Assembly (NCBI RefSeq): GCF_009389715.1
Contig: NW_024067666.1
Location: 3,885,001 to 3,949,000, forward strand
DNA length: 64,000 nt
Direction: 5' to 3'
Origin: Phoenix dactylifera
Lineage: Eukaryota > Streptophyta > Magnoliopsida > Arecales > Arecaceae
The notes beneath the pieces were generated by a model that had not been told where the DNA came from, made no database searches, and was given only the letters and a program-made list of their open reading frames with translations. This document shows, in pieces, positions 25,201-33,774 of this stretch. The position numbers and the translations under genes were made by a program. The stretch's first letter is position 1; each line of letters starts with the position of its first letter.

Positions 25201-28200
25201 TTCCACCATTACCCGAAGGCGACCTCGATCGTGGATCTCCATCAAAAATAGAAGAAGAAAAACAGCTTCAAACATCCAAAGGAGACCCAGTTCGAGGTAT
25301 TCCAAGTTCAATCCCCATGCTAATCTTTACAATTCATTGAACCACCAGCTTAAAATTTTAAAGATGCAGAGTAGCCGTTACACCTCTTCTCCACGTGAAA
25401 CGAGGTTTTGGATTCAACTTTCGGTGGTGTCATAATTTGCCAAATATTTCACCCGAGCAATTCTTTAAAGAGGCGCACCCACCATCGTTCTCATGAAAAA
25501 AAAGGGAGGGGGTGGCAGATAAGCCACTTTAAAAGATAGATAGTTGGAATATTAAAAAAAAGAAAACTCACTAGGTATTTTTTTTTTTAAAAAAAAAATA
25601 GCATTTGCTGGTGCCATAGTCTCTGAGAAGGTTGCAGGATCGAGTGTCTAAACAAGATAAACAATTAAATCACCATTTTTTCTATGCTAGGTCTCTTGTT
25701 TCCCGTAAGTTAATCTTCTGTATTCGAGTTTTCTAGAAATTGCCATAACTCAATAATCTTTTATAAGAAACCTATAGGCCATATCATTCTGGGCATATCT
25801 TAGAAAGATGGCATCCACCATTGTAGGCCCTAACTTTCTTTTTTGAATTTTGGGTATCTCAAATTTATCTAACTACCCCTAACTTTCAGGTATGCTAGGT
25901 TATATTTCCCTTCTACTCTTTATTAGGTGTTATCTCACGGCCTTTAAAGAAGACCCTATTAAAGATATATATGGCACGCACTAAGGACTAGTGCTCCCCT
26001 CACATGAGTTGTTTAATACGCCCGAGCTACTTGAACATATTAGAAAAAGTCCTATTTTTCTTCCTATCACCTTATTACATTGAGGTTAACAAGGACCTAT
26101 GACCTTATGAATTACGTCATGGTCCTCACAAAATTGAGAAAATTTATCTAAAAGGTATTTCTCACTTAATCCACCATTCACTTACTATGGACTCCCACCT
26201 CCATTGTTGCAGATTCCAATGGATGAGGGAACAGTAGAGCAAGTTGTGCACGCTTTGATTTTATCATGTCGGAGTAATGTAACGTTGGAACCGCTTAATG
26301 TTTGGTTTCTCAATATCGAACAAATTGTAGGCATAGTTTGGAAGCAACATAAGCTATTGAGGCATAACTTCTTGTTATCCCTGATATACAGCTAACGTAT
26401 ACTGGAATAGAATGGGATAAGTAGGAATACTACAAAATTTGAATATGGAATAAGTAATTTTATCCCTATTTAATCGTTATCTCGTGCCAAGTATGCGACG
26501 TTTGAAGGTTATTATTTGGATGAAAAGACAAGTACATCATTATTTTTTTTGTTTTTTTGTTAATAAAAGACTTTTATGGATATTCTCACTAACCAAAGGA
26601 AATAAAAGATGGGGATAACATGGTTCTGGGACCCTTGAGAACCACCGATCCCCGGTTTTCCCATGTTTGACTGAACCGTCGGAGATTAACGGTTCCGGCC
26701 ATCAAAATGTTGTGTTTGCCATTCATACAGGATAAGGTTGGTATAATATTGTGAAATGGGGTCTCAAGAATGTTGGATGGAGTTCTTTCACTTTTTGAAT
26801 CAGTAAATATCAGTTGTAAAGTGGAGAAAAGAATAGAGTCGAATTGAGTTTATGAACTATGGGTGCCACTCTTATTGCTGCCATCAACGAATAATTCTTT
26901 TTTTTTCCTTTCTCCTTCAAGATTGGGCAGAGTCACCCATTTTAATTGCTGCGAAGAACGGCATAACAGAGTTGGTGGAGCATATTCTTTACAGGTTCCC
27001 AACAGCGCTTTTAGACATGGATTCAAATGGGAGGAACATCATATTACTCGCAGTGGAGCATCGACAATCCCGTATTTATGACCTCATGCTGAAGAGGAAA
27101 AAAAGGCAGAAGTTTGTGTTTGGAATAGTGGACAAAAACGGGAACAGCGCTGCCCATCTAGCTGCCGAGCTCGGACCAGACAAGCCTCATATCATTCCCG
27201 GAGCGGCTTTTCGCATGCAACAGGCGGTCAGATGGTTCAAGGTGAAACAATGCAATACCATCCCCCACCTCTTCTTTCTTTCATTTTGTGTTTTTGTCCC
27301 TTTTCTATTCTTTCCTTTTTTTTTTGGTATAGGCTAGGCAGGCTACTCAACAAAGGTTAGAATATCCCCTAATAAACGGCCCCATAACTCAAACAACCGA
27401 ATACATACATATACACACAAACCCATACAGATGCACATGCATGCACACGCACATAGTTTATATAAAGTATCAAGTTCAAATTATACCTGGTATAATTCTT
27501 ATAGAGTTACATATATATGTTTTAAATTAGATGATGGAAATCCCATATCTATAATTTGAGCTATTGGATATGATCTACCATCTTAAATGACTTACATCAT
27601 AAATCATATGATTTAGATACTTATAGTTAATGCATCAAGTCATCAAAAATATGTATTATCTCATGTTATTTAAATTATCCTATTTTTGACTATTTGTTGC
27701 ATAAACTAAGAATCTCCAAATCATATAATTTTTGGTATGTAAACAATTTAAAGATAGTGGGTCATATCCATTGGCTAAGGTGTAATCTTATAAGAGTTAT
27801 AGGAGGAGATGTAACTAGAACTTGACCCTGTACATAGATACATATACAATTACATACATACTATATATAATGCAGGAATATAAAAAGGATCAGTTGTATG
27901 GCTGCACTGTTTTTCTCAACATTTAGATTTCTACTTCTTCTCACTGCTCTCCTAGACTGTCTTCCATTACCATTTTAGTTTCCAACTCCTAGTGTTCCAA
28001 CGTCATTTCAATTAAATCAAATATAACTAGAAACTTAAATTTGCATTGTAAAGTATTTGGATTTTTCAAAATCAATTATATTATTCACTCCTCATATTAA
28101 TTATTATACTTTTTATGGTTATTATCTCAAGTCATAACTTTATTAAGTATTATTTTCTAATTAATGGTAGGAGAAAGAAAATGAAAACATTGTTTGAAAG

Positions 28201-28481
28201 CCTATATGATAAATCATATGCTGAATTGAATCCAAAAAAACTCAAATCCAAACTTGAATCTATTAAATGAGTTTGGAGCTTATTTATAAATCCCAACATG
28301 AATCCAAACTTGATTTATCTTATTGAGATTGGATGTGCATACACCATGAATCTAACCTAAGTTTGACCCGTTTGCAATTACTATACCCATGTATTATGCT
28401 AGATAGCAGCTATACTTACTTGGAGATATTTTTGTCATTTGATGGGCACAATTGATGCACTACCAGATAAAATGATTAGTG

Positions 28482-28545
<64 letters not shown>

Positions 28546-29518
28546 GGGGGGGATTTTGTTCCCTTTAAAATATTTCTTTGAGACTTTCAATATTATGTTG
28601 TATTAAGACATATACGTAAAGGATTCGATACCATTTAAGTGCATACTAGGGGACTTTAACAATTCATTATATGTTAGGAATAGGACATTATTCACCTATG
28701 TGCATTGATTTATCTTGACCAAGAATTTTTTTTGAAATGAGGTTTACGTAGAAAATGCAACCTTCGAAAGAATAAATGTCTGAATGGAGAAATGAGTAGA
28801 AGTAATCAGAATAGAGAGTACATTTATCATTATAGAAATATATTCTTCATTATATACAAACACAAATAAATTATATATATAGTCAGCTGGAGGAAAGTAA
28901 TCCATCAATTAACCGGTTTGAGTCCCAAGGTTAAAAATCTCATGAATGCGATGGTGTTATGCATGGTAGAAAGTGGAGCGTTCCATGGGCCCCGGATTCT
29001 TCCAGCGGTACAACAAAGAAGGCAAGACCGCCCGAGAAATATTCATAGAGAAGCGCAAGGATCTGGCGACAGAGAGTGACAAATGGGTCACCAAGACTTC
29101 CAACTTATGCTTCCTGGTCGCGACGTTCATTGCCACCATAGCCTTCACCACCACCACCTCTCTGCCCATCTCGGGCGTCAGCAATAACTCGAGCTCCTTG
29201 CAGCCCCTCGAGGGTAGCATCATTGTCATGTCGTCGTTCATCGCGCTCGGCTTCTCCATGCTGTCCCTCACCATTCTCTTCTCCATCGTCGCTCGCCGCT
29301 ACGAGCCGTGGGATTTCGAGACCGATCTCCCCTTCAAGTTGATGCTCAACCTAATCTGCCTCTTCGTGTCTCTCGTCGCGATAAACTTATGTTTCTGTGC
29401 TATCTATTCCCTCTTGATGCACCAGGCAGTTTACCAGTACTACATAATTGGTGGCATCTTGTTGTTGCTGGCTTCATGTTTTGCTTCCGACTGGTATCGC
29501 TCTTTATCGCTCTCATAA
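1712..29518 (+). CDS. Ankyrin-repeat, PGG-domain membrane protein (ACD6/ITN1-like), 8 exons
   Basis: Exons: 1712-2321, 4567-4719, 13659-13754, 21589-21636, 23434-23595, 24862-25296, 26922-27241, 28970-29518. All junctions are GT..AG. Introns 1-6 are phase 1 and intron 7 is phase 0. The joined CDS is 2373 nt, giving 790 aa. Order in the protein: N-terminal ankyrin repeats (about aa 70-250, with [45 protein letters not shown]); a linker with a hydrophobic stretch near aa 340-362; a charged 22-residue repeat region (aa 435-500); further ankyrin repeats (aa 505-600); and a C-terminal PGG domain with about four membrane helices (aa 645-780). Known for the family: plasma-membrane or ER proteins in defence, salicylate and salt/ABA signalling. 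The exact role here is unknown. The alternative start is Met16 (1757). Introns 2, 3 and 5 are loaded with transposons. Expression is not shown. Confidence 0.85.
2735..3024. mobile_element. MITE-like element with long terminal inverted repeats, copy 1
   Basis: The left end (GTATACCTTCCAAAATATTC, then ATATCCTCGTAACGTTG) and the right end read on the other strand (CACCCTCCTAAATATACGTA, then ATATCCTTGCAAAGTTG) form inverted repeats of about 65 bp around an AT-rich centre. The boundaries are approximate and no clear target duplication was found. A related copy follows at 3513-3758 and one end fragment occurs at 35299-35345. Confidence 0.55.
3513..3758. mobile_element. MITE-like element with long terminal inverted repeats, copy 2
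   Basis: Diverged copy of the element at 2735-3024. It has the same terminal words (ATCCTTCTAAATAT on the left and ATATTTAGGAGGGTAT on the right) and the same order of subterminal motifs. The ends are approximate. Confidence 0.55.
4134..4200. repeat. TA / CATA microsatellite
   Basis: Alternating TA runs with a CATA tract in between, inside intron 1. Confidence 0.85.
4567..4719 (+). CDS. Ankyrin-PGG gene, exon 2
   Basis: Acceptor CACAG|AT and donor GCT|GTGAGT. The exon is 153 nt, phase 1 at both ends. It encodes [20 protein letters not shown] and onward, including GELPIHILA, the end of the first ankyrin block. Confidence 0.87.
5482..5928 (-). repeat. 3' LTR of the copia element (447 bp)
   Basis: Starts TGTTATATTTTC and ends CTTACA on the plus strand, so it has TG..CA ends. 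It is followed at once by a pyrimidine tract (TTCTCCCACTTG, 5929-5940), which is the polypurine tract on the element strand. A TATA-like box (TATAAAA on the minus strand, about 5704-5710) lies in it, as expected for U3. Only its first 57 bp are shared with the other LTR. Confidence 0.8.
5929..5940 (-). other. Polypurine tract of the copia element
   Basis: On the minus strand CAAGTGGGAGAA directly precedes the 3' LTR. It primes plus-strand DNA synthesis in LTR retrotransposons. Confidence 0.75.
6536..7111 (-). pseudogene. Copia RNase H remnant
   Basis: Encodes the end of the polyprotein: [15 protein letters not shown], then [28 protein letters not shown] and IYCDNSSAV. These are the standard copia RNase H signatures with the acidic residues present. 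It is cut off from the upstream RT segment by a frame change near 7060-7110. Confidence 0.88.
7057..7683 (-). pseudogene. Copia reverse transcriptase remnant
   Basis: Contains [31 protein letters not shown] and the catalytic LYVDDILL. It lacks an intact junction to the upstream segment: the stretch at 7684-7870 carries recognisable RT N-terminal sequence interrupted by in-frame stops. Confidence 0.88.
7876..8541 (-). pseudogene. Copia integrase C-terminus and linker remnant
   Basis: Encodes [19 protein letters not shown] and [16 protein letters not shown], typical of the end of copia integrase, then an acidic linker leading to the RT domain ([20 protein letters not shown]). It ends in a stop just before the RT start. 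Frame breaks lie near 8560-8670. Confidence 0.85.
8676..9686 (-). pseudogene. Copia protease and integrase core remnant
   Basis: Starts within the zinc knuckle region (GHMKAEC). It continues with the aspartic protease motif [10 protein letters not shown], the integrase zinc-binding [12 protein letters not shown] and CVDCIKGK, then the integrase core with IHTDICEPF and TFIDDFSRY. It ends before the last catalytic Glu region. Confidence 0.88.
9687..9734 (-). pseudogene. Stop-interrupted gag/pol junction with zinc knuckle
   Basis: On the minus strand the gag frame continues into the zinc knuckle ([14 protein letters not shown], a CX2CX4HX4C pattern) in the same frame, but two stop codons, TAG and TAA, lie just before it. 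The family normally has one continuous gag-pol frame, so these look like decay. Confidence 0.7.
9735..10409 (-). pseudogene. Copia gag remnant
   Basis: Likely starts at the ATG at 10409 ([10 protein letters not shown]), which is the usual start context of copia gag, although the frame is open further upstream. It contains the conserved gag core ([17 protein letters not shown] and [19 protein letters not shown]) and a basic Lys/Gly-rich end. It stops at a TAG just before the zinc knuckle. Confidence 0.82.
10548..10790 (-). repeat. Tandem repeats in the copia leader
   Basis: Three imperfect units of about 85 bp. Each begins near TATCATTAAAATCC, contains CCTTTGGGAGGATCCTAACA or a variant, and ends near a TTCCTTCCA word. 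They lie between the PBS and gag and may belong to the packaging/leader region. Confidence 0.7.
10791..12267 (-). other. Non-coding leader of the copia element
   Basis: About 1.5 kb between PBS and the repeat block, AT-rich, with no recognised protein. Confidence 0.5.
12268..12277 (-). other. Primer binding site (initiator-Met tRNA) of the copia element
   Basis: Minus strand TGGTATCAGA, complementary to the 3' end of plant initiator Met tRNA, two bases from the 5' LTR. Confidence 0.85.
12280..12336 (-). repeat. Truncated 5' LTR of the copia element (57 bp)
   Basis: Matches the PBS-proximal 57 bp of the 3' LTR with one substitution, then stops abruptly at the TGCCA direct repeat. About 390 bp of U3 and R sequence is missing. 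Confidence 0.8.
13659..13754 (+). CDS. Ankyrin-PGG gene, exon 3
   Basis: Acceptor TGTAG|GC, donor G|GTAGGT. 96 nt, phase 1/1. Encodes [20 protein letters not shown] and onward. The GC-rich island stands out sharply in AT-rich surroundings. Confidence 0.85.
14651..15061 (+). repeat. 5' LTR of the gypsy element (411 bp)
   Basis: Starts TGATGCAGAACC and ends CCCCTCATCA. Contains a likely promoter box (GCCGTATAAAGG, about 14853-14864). Confidence 0.93.
15064..15075 (+). other. Primer binding site of the gypsy element
   Basis: TGGTATCAGAGC, complementary to the 3' end of initiator-Met tRNA, two bases after the 5' LTR. Confidence 0.92.
15093..19870 (+). pseudogene. Gypsy gag-pol polyprotein with one frameshift and one stop
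   Basis: The start ATG at 15093 lies 17 bp after the PBS. Gag runs to a frame break in a T run at about 15780-15783 and continues in another frame. The zinc knuckle is [14 protein letters not shown] (16437-16478). The protease motif [11 protein letters not shown] is near 16720. RT contains the YFDD box at 17771-17782, but a TAG at 17732-17734 cuts the frame just before it. RNase H ([21 protein letters not shown]) spans about 18180-18560. Integrase has its HHCC finger (about 18758-18890), the DDE core ([29 protein letters not shown]) and a GPY-type end (RKYGPYKIL). The last codons lie inside the 3' LTR (from 19852). Only these two lesions were seen. Confidence 0.92.
19840..19851 (+). other. 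Polypurine tract of the gypsy element
   Basis: AGTGGAGGGGAC directly before the 3' LTR. It is also coding, within the last residues of pol. Confidence 0.75.
19852..20257 (+). repeat. 3' LTR of the gypsy element (406 bp)
   Basis: Same sequence as the 5' LTR except for an A run of 14 instead of 17 and a following 2-A contraction. Confidence 0.93.
21589..21636 (+). CDS. Ankyrin-PGG gene, exon 4
   Basis: 48 nt between CTGCAG and G|GTATGT. Phase 1/1. Encodes [15 protein letters not shown], a basic then acidic linker. It was identified from splice sites and phase, so confidence is a little lower than for the large exons. Confidence 0.75.
21637..23433 (+). other. Intron 4
   Basis: 1.8 kb, AT-rich. 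It contains two diverged copies of a roughly 120-bp segment near 21895-22030 and 22070-22200 (GGAAATGTAGA..CAT..CATATTTTAGCGG). No coding signal is seen. Confidence 0.6.
23434..23595 (+). CDS. Ankyrin-PGG gene, exon 5
   Basis: 162 nt, phase 1/1, acceptor GGCAG, donor G|GTTCGT. Encodes a Gln/Asn-rich linker and then the hydrophobic [15 protein letters not shown], which continues into exon 6 and may be a membrane or buried segment. Confidence 0.82.
23777..24750. mobile_element. Non-autonomous CACTA-like DNA element in intron 5
   Basis: The left end is CACTACAACAAAAAT. The right end read on the other strand is ACTGCAACAAAAAT, giving inverted CACTA-type termini around 974 bp. Subterminal GGCGCTA/AGCGATA-like words recur near both ends. 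No transposase is encoded. The terminal base at the right end is not the expected one and the 3-bp target duplication is unclear. Confidence 0.55.
24862..25296 (+). CDS. Ankyrin-PGG gene, exon 6 with internal protein repeat
   Basis: 435 nt, phase 1/1, acceptor TTGCAG|CA, donor CGAG|GTATTC. Encodes [20 protein letters not shown], the family linker after the first ankyrin block, and then a charged region with a 22-residue unit ([19 protein letters not shown]) present about three times, the DNA offset being 66 bp. Confidence 0.82.
25297..26921 (+). other. Intron 6
   Basis: 1.6 kb. A possible extra exon at 26214 (good acceptor TTGCAG) does not keep the phase-1 frame open and was not used. Confidence 0.6.
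26922..27241 (+). CDS. Ankyrin-PGG gene, exon 7
   Basis: 320 nt, acceptor TTCAAG|AT, donor AAG|GTGAAA, which switches to phase 0. Encodes the second ankyrin block: [46 protein letters not shown]. Ends with the conserved region before the PGG exon ([10 protein letters not shown]). Confidence 0.88.
27242..28969 (+). other. Intron 7 with compound microsatellite
   Basis: 1.7 kb, AT-rich, with a (TA)(GA)(G) tract at 28484-28552. No coding signal. Confidence 0.6.
28484..28552. repeat. Compound microsatellite (TA)n(GA)n(G)18
   Basis: Continuous TA, then GA, then a run of G. Confidence 0.95.
28970..29518 (+). CDS. Ankyrin-PGG gene, exon 8 (PGG domain)
   Basis: Acceptor GGTAG|AAA, phase 0, stop TAA at 29516-29518. 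Encodes aa 609-790. After [14 protein letters not shown] comes the PGG domain signature [19 protein letters not shown], then about four hydrophobic helices separated by short loops ([10 protein letters not shown]). The exon is GC-rich. Confidence 0.9.
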   Translation, partial: KVERSMGPGFFQRYNKEGKTAREIFIEKRKDLATESDKWVTKTSNLCFLVATFIATIAFTTTTSLPISGVSNNSSSLQPLEGSIIVMSSFIALGFSMLSLTILFSIVARRYEPWDFETDLPFKLMLNLICLFVSLVAINLCFCAIYSLLMHQAVYQYYIIGGILLLLASCFASDWYRSLSLS

Positions 29519-30299
29519 AGGCCAAATTTGCTCGGCTACCAGAGCGTGCATTGCCTGCCCTAGAAAATTGATATGTTGATTGAGATCTAACATGATGGCC
29601 AGGGTTTGTTGTGTTGTGCTGTCCTGTTTGGCATAAATATTGTGTTTCAGCGTGATTAATAATCTGGTGTTGTTCTTCCGGTATTGTGTGTTGCAGCATT
29701 TTTAATGCAACTTTTAGTTTTTCGGTATTTCATTTGTTGCATGTTATTTTTTCCAAGTGCATATAATAAGGTTAACCCATATATATTTCCAGGTACAAGC
29801 GTGTTCGTAAGTCAGCCTATGCCGTGACCGTCATGCTGCACTACTTCTTACATCGGGAACGTGACAGTTGACGAAACGCACTGTTCATAAAACCAGATCA
29901 AAAACATAATTAAAGACATCAGAACCGTCAATCTGATACGATAAGCCCAAAATGAGACAATAGGGTAGAGAATGATGTGGGCTATTGCCATTATCTGGAA
30001 CTAAGCTCATTTGTGTATATGGATACATTCATAGGGAGTGATTTACAACAATGCCTTGCATTCTTTCCTGGAGTGGCCCTGACTTGCCAAATATGTATAT
30101 CAATATATCCAGAAAAGATGTATGCATATTTGATGTTTTTCTTGGAACCCAATATAATACCTGACATGATCTTCCTACCAGGATGCTCTTGCTGGTGAAC
30201 TAAACATGTAGGACATTCGCTTGCCTTTATGAAAAAAATTATGAAGTAGCAAGGTGTTTTCCTGTCCCTAGCTTGGCCCTGTTTGTGCATTATCTTAGA
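29519..30299. other. Downstream region of the ankyrin-PGG gene
   Basis: Presumed 3' UTR and spacer. No gene seen. Confidence 0.5.
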
Positions 30300-30483
30300 C
30301 AAGGTATGCCGTACCAGCCCGAATCGAATGGTATAGGACGTACCATACCGTATCGGTTCAGTACCGGTATGGGTGACATACTGATACTCGGTACGACAAA
30401 AAAATTTCGTAACGTATTGTACCGTTCGACACTATGCTAGTCTGGCACCAGTATGAGGTCCGATACCGAGACGACAAACCTAG
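30300..30483. mobile_element. hAT-like MITE, diverged copy
   Basis: Ends CAAGGTATGCCGT and, on the other strand, CTAGGTTTGTCGT. The interior is rich in GTACC/CGGTAC words. Related to the insertion at 53787-54011. No clear 8-bp duplication here. Confidence 0.5.
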
Positions 30484-32296
30484 CTTGATCTCTGATACGC
30501 AATGTACATACAATAGTACTAGAAAGCATTCTTGTCATTTCTTTTGTTAATATTGCCTTAATTTCATGGTGCAATATTCAAAGCATGGGGATATAAATAT
30601 TGGTAAATTGAATAAAAGAGCAAAGTTGTTATATGCATAAACAAGAGCCAAAACCTGGCAGCATCAGGTTAGACCATGTATGATTTGTTCTATTACAACC
30701 CATAGTCCAACAGCTTGTGAGTGCAGTCCAAGTCAATTTTTTCTTAATAGTTTGATTGGAGTGGACTATGAGTTTCTTATTGCTGGAGGAATCACAAATG
30801 GTGATCCTGTAAAACGATCTATTTTGCGTGTGTTATTTTGTTTGTTTGGGTGGGTTGGGGAAGGATCTTTTCTGAATGTCTCTTTGTTCAGAGTTTGCCT
30901 GAATTTTTCCTGTGAAATAGCAGTAATTTGTGCAGGTCATTTGAAATTCAGTTGAGGGGTAAGAAAGAAAAATCAACTGATGCTGTACAAACCGCACAGC
31001 AGGGTGGATATTTCAGTTGATAGTTTCTAGTTATCAGATCAGTTTTTATAAGTCCTTATTCCTTTTTTTGTATTGTATTAGATCATTGAAGTCTCAACCC
31101 ACATCCTCAAATCTTATGCTACTCTGAGAACTGTCGTGCAGGTTCTCTGTCATCATCCTTACATATGATGGTGTGAGAATCTTGTTCTCCCATTCTCTTG
31201 TTTCAGTCTCTGCTATAAGCTTCCTGAGTTGATGGAGTTGATGAATCAGCAGGGTACCGAGGTTCTTTGAATGTGATAGTTTCAAGGAGCTGGAATGGAT
31301 TAACTGCAGAGATTTGTGGAAAGTATCCTACGACAAAATTGAATCAGACTCAGATCCATATCCTGTGGACGCTCATTGTCAATGACTTCTTTTCCTACAG
31401 CGAATAGCTTGAAGTTCAGCAAGTTGCACATGTTTGGTTTCAGCAGCACATGTACAAACACAACGCAAAAAAACAGGCAGAAAGTTCTCTTAGCTGACAT
31501 TTTTGGGGAACAGTTCTAGAGAAGGTACGTCGCTTGGATCATTTCAGTAATGTATTTAAAATTCATCAATTCATTTGTTGTTTTCAGTTAGTTCTGCAAC
31601 ATCTGATAATAATATCCTGCATAGGAGAGCAGAGTTTGCAAAGACCAAGTACTTGGCAGGTAAAATCTAGTCAATTTTATGATGGAGGCATTGCATATAT
31701 GCACTTCTATTCATTGAATAGCTAGTCCCAAGTCCTGAGCAAAAAAAAAAAAATCTTGTAGTTATCAGATTTTATTTATTTATTTATTTTACTGAGAAAT
31801 GTAGGAGACATGCTCTATTAAGTAAATACAGGTTAATATAGATTTGGATGATTTGTTATTGATTTTGAAATTACTAATGTTGTATGAAAGACTTTATCTT
31901 TAGTGTTGATCCAACATGTATACACCTGAACACTAACCAAAAAGGATAGACAAAATCAAAATTAGAATCACAATAACAATGCTATCACCTGACAAATCGT
32001 GGCTGTTACAGAAACTTGCATGTTCCAGGGATCATCATTTTATTTGTCACCTGATTAGAAGTCTGTAATCTGCCTTTGTTTCATGAAATAACCACTTGGG
32101 CTTGTTGATGCGCAAGTTATTGTTCCCGGATGTTAATGCCCGAGACGCACATGAGGTTACTGAAAGTAGGTGTGCAGAACTTTTTTTCTCGGTAGATCCT
32201 GCAACCATCAAAGATAAAGATTGCTATGTAATTATTGCTTTTCCTCAAAGGAAGCATCAGGGCAATTTTACATAAGTTCATCAGAAACTATTATCA
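30484..32296. other. Gene-free spacer
   Basis: Only short open frames without family resemblance. No gene supported. Confidence 0.5.
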
Positions 32297-32431
32297 TAAC
32301 AACCCAGGATCTTATCCAAAAAGGCTAGCCAAAAGGTATTATTTAGATTCCTTGATCCCATATAAGTATCCAATATTTACCAAGCGAATAACTAATGTGG
32401 GACTAAACACACGCCCGCACGAGTCCTCACA
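32297..32431 (-). repeat. Solo TRIM-like LTR
   Basis: On the minus strand it starts TGTGAGGACTCGTG, contains TTTAGTCCCACATTAG and ends near CCTGGGTTGTTA. It is about 135 bp long, the same family as the array at 62449-63710. No internal region or PBS lies beside it. Confidence 0.6.
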
Positions 32432-32933
32432 ACTATATGAAAGACCTTTCTAGAAACTAAAACAAAGAGACACGAGGATTTCATGTACTCTCGCTCCCTC
32501 ATGGTTTGTCGATCCATCTTATCAAGCTTCCCCTGCAGATTCTGATGCCCTGTATATCTTGATGAATAAGATGGCCCCTGTTAGATTTTCATCTGCAATG
32601 GCTCCTGGCAAGGCTTCATTTCAATCAACCTGTTCCCAGATTTATCCGAAAACAACCCAACTAAATCTGAACTCGAGTCATTTGAATCATATTTGAATTA
32701 AAAGATACGACCTCAACCATCCAAAACGAATACAATATGGATCAGAAACTCTTCTTGAATTTGAGAATAGCAACTGTTATATATTTGATCACTACTCTCT
32801 CTGTTCATAACTTCAAGAAAACGCTTTTTGCACACATGCGTGTACCCAGACAGGGTTTTTGATGGGCTGCGGGGGATAAAATGGGTATAAATGACCCGCG
32901 GGTTACGGTGCCACTATTATGTGAAGCAGTAAT

Positions 32934-33009
32934 TTCCTTTCCCGCGATTTGATAGGATGTACTCAAGCTAAAGCTATATAAATTGCCGCATTTACCAAAA
33001 AAAAAAAAA
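32934..33009 (+). mobile_element. Extremely 5'-truncated LINE insertion (76 bp)
   Basis: Contains only the last bases of a LINE (GATGTACTCAAGCTAAAGCT), matching the tail at 897-943, plus a poly(A). It is bracketed by the 10-bp duplication AAGCAGTAAT (32924-32933 and 33010-33019). Confidence 0.8.
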
Positions 33010-33481
33010 AAGCAGTAATCTAACTTATACCTGATTATTGTTTTTGTACAGGGAGTTGGTGCATCATAATTTATTAGTGCTGTTATAGCTATTGTTTTCT
33101 TGCATCATATATCTGTGATCTGCTTAAATAATTACCAATCCATTTATGCTTCTCATGGTTTTTGTTTGGATTATTCTTGTGCAGATTCAACCTCAAATAT
33201 TGCTGAAATCAATAAATTAAATCTCAAAATGTACTAGTCCAATTCAAGCGGACCTTTAATACATACATCAGATTAAGATCATGCAAGAACTCGATCTAAC
33301 CTGACCCGGTTGCAGCCTTAGCCCTTTAATTCATGGAAATAAGAGAGGCCACCTCAATGCTCCAAAGTGCTCTCACCTGCCGCGTTGCTACCCACAAATC
33401 ACAAGCCTCCAAAGAACACGGAAGAAACCTCGAACAAGTTCTAGACCACTGGAATCTTCGCCACCTTTTCTGGTGGCCTCG

Positions 33482-33532
33482 CGGTCCACGTCGTGGCCCA
33501 TGTCCATATGTGATGCTCATACGGTCCACGTC
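33482..33532 (+). promoter_or_regulatory. Paired ACGT-core elements upstream of ELIP
   Basis: CGGTCCACGTC occurs at 33482-33492 and 33522-33532, exactly 40 bp apart. The first is part of CCACGTCGTGG, an inverted repeat. ACGT cores are bound by bZIP factors such as HY5 and ABFs, and ELIP genes are light and stress induced. Binding here is inferred. Confidence 0.5.
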
Positions 33533-33615
33533 AAAAACCAAGCCATGGAGGTGATGCGGCCTCGTGACAGCCACCCCTTTGCCCATGTCCTGCTTCTTTT
33601 TCTCTCCCACCTCCT

Positions 33616-33623
33616 CTATAAAT
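33616..33623 (+). promoter_or_regulatory. TATA box of the ELIP gene
   Basis: CTATAAAT, about 150 bp before the start codon and 84 bp after the second ACGT-core element. Confidence 0.65.
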
Positions 33624-33774
33624 CTCGCCATCTAACAATTGCCTTCAATTCAACTCCTCCCACAAGGAAAATATCTCAAGATCTCAAACTCACATTTGAT
33701 TCCTCCGCATTCTTAATTACTTCTTGCTACTCTTTGCTTCTGTATACTCTATTCTTGCACTTAGAGGCTCGAAG

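Noticed and set aside
26214..26390. Possible extra exon of the ankyrin-PGG gene with a good acceptor
   Set aside because: With the required phase-1 join it meets a stop after four codons. Skipping it joins exon 6 to exon 7 in perfect frame, and it has no ankyrin similarity.
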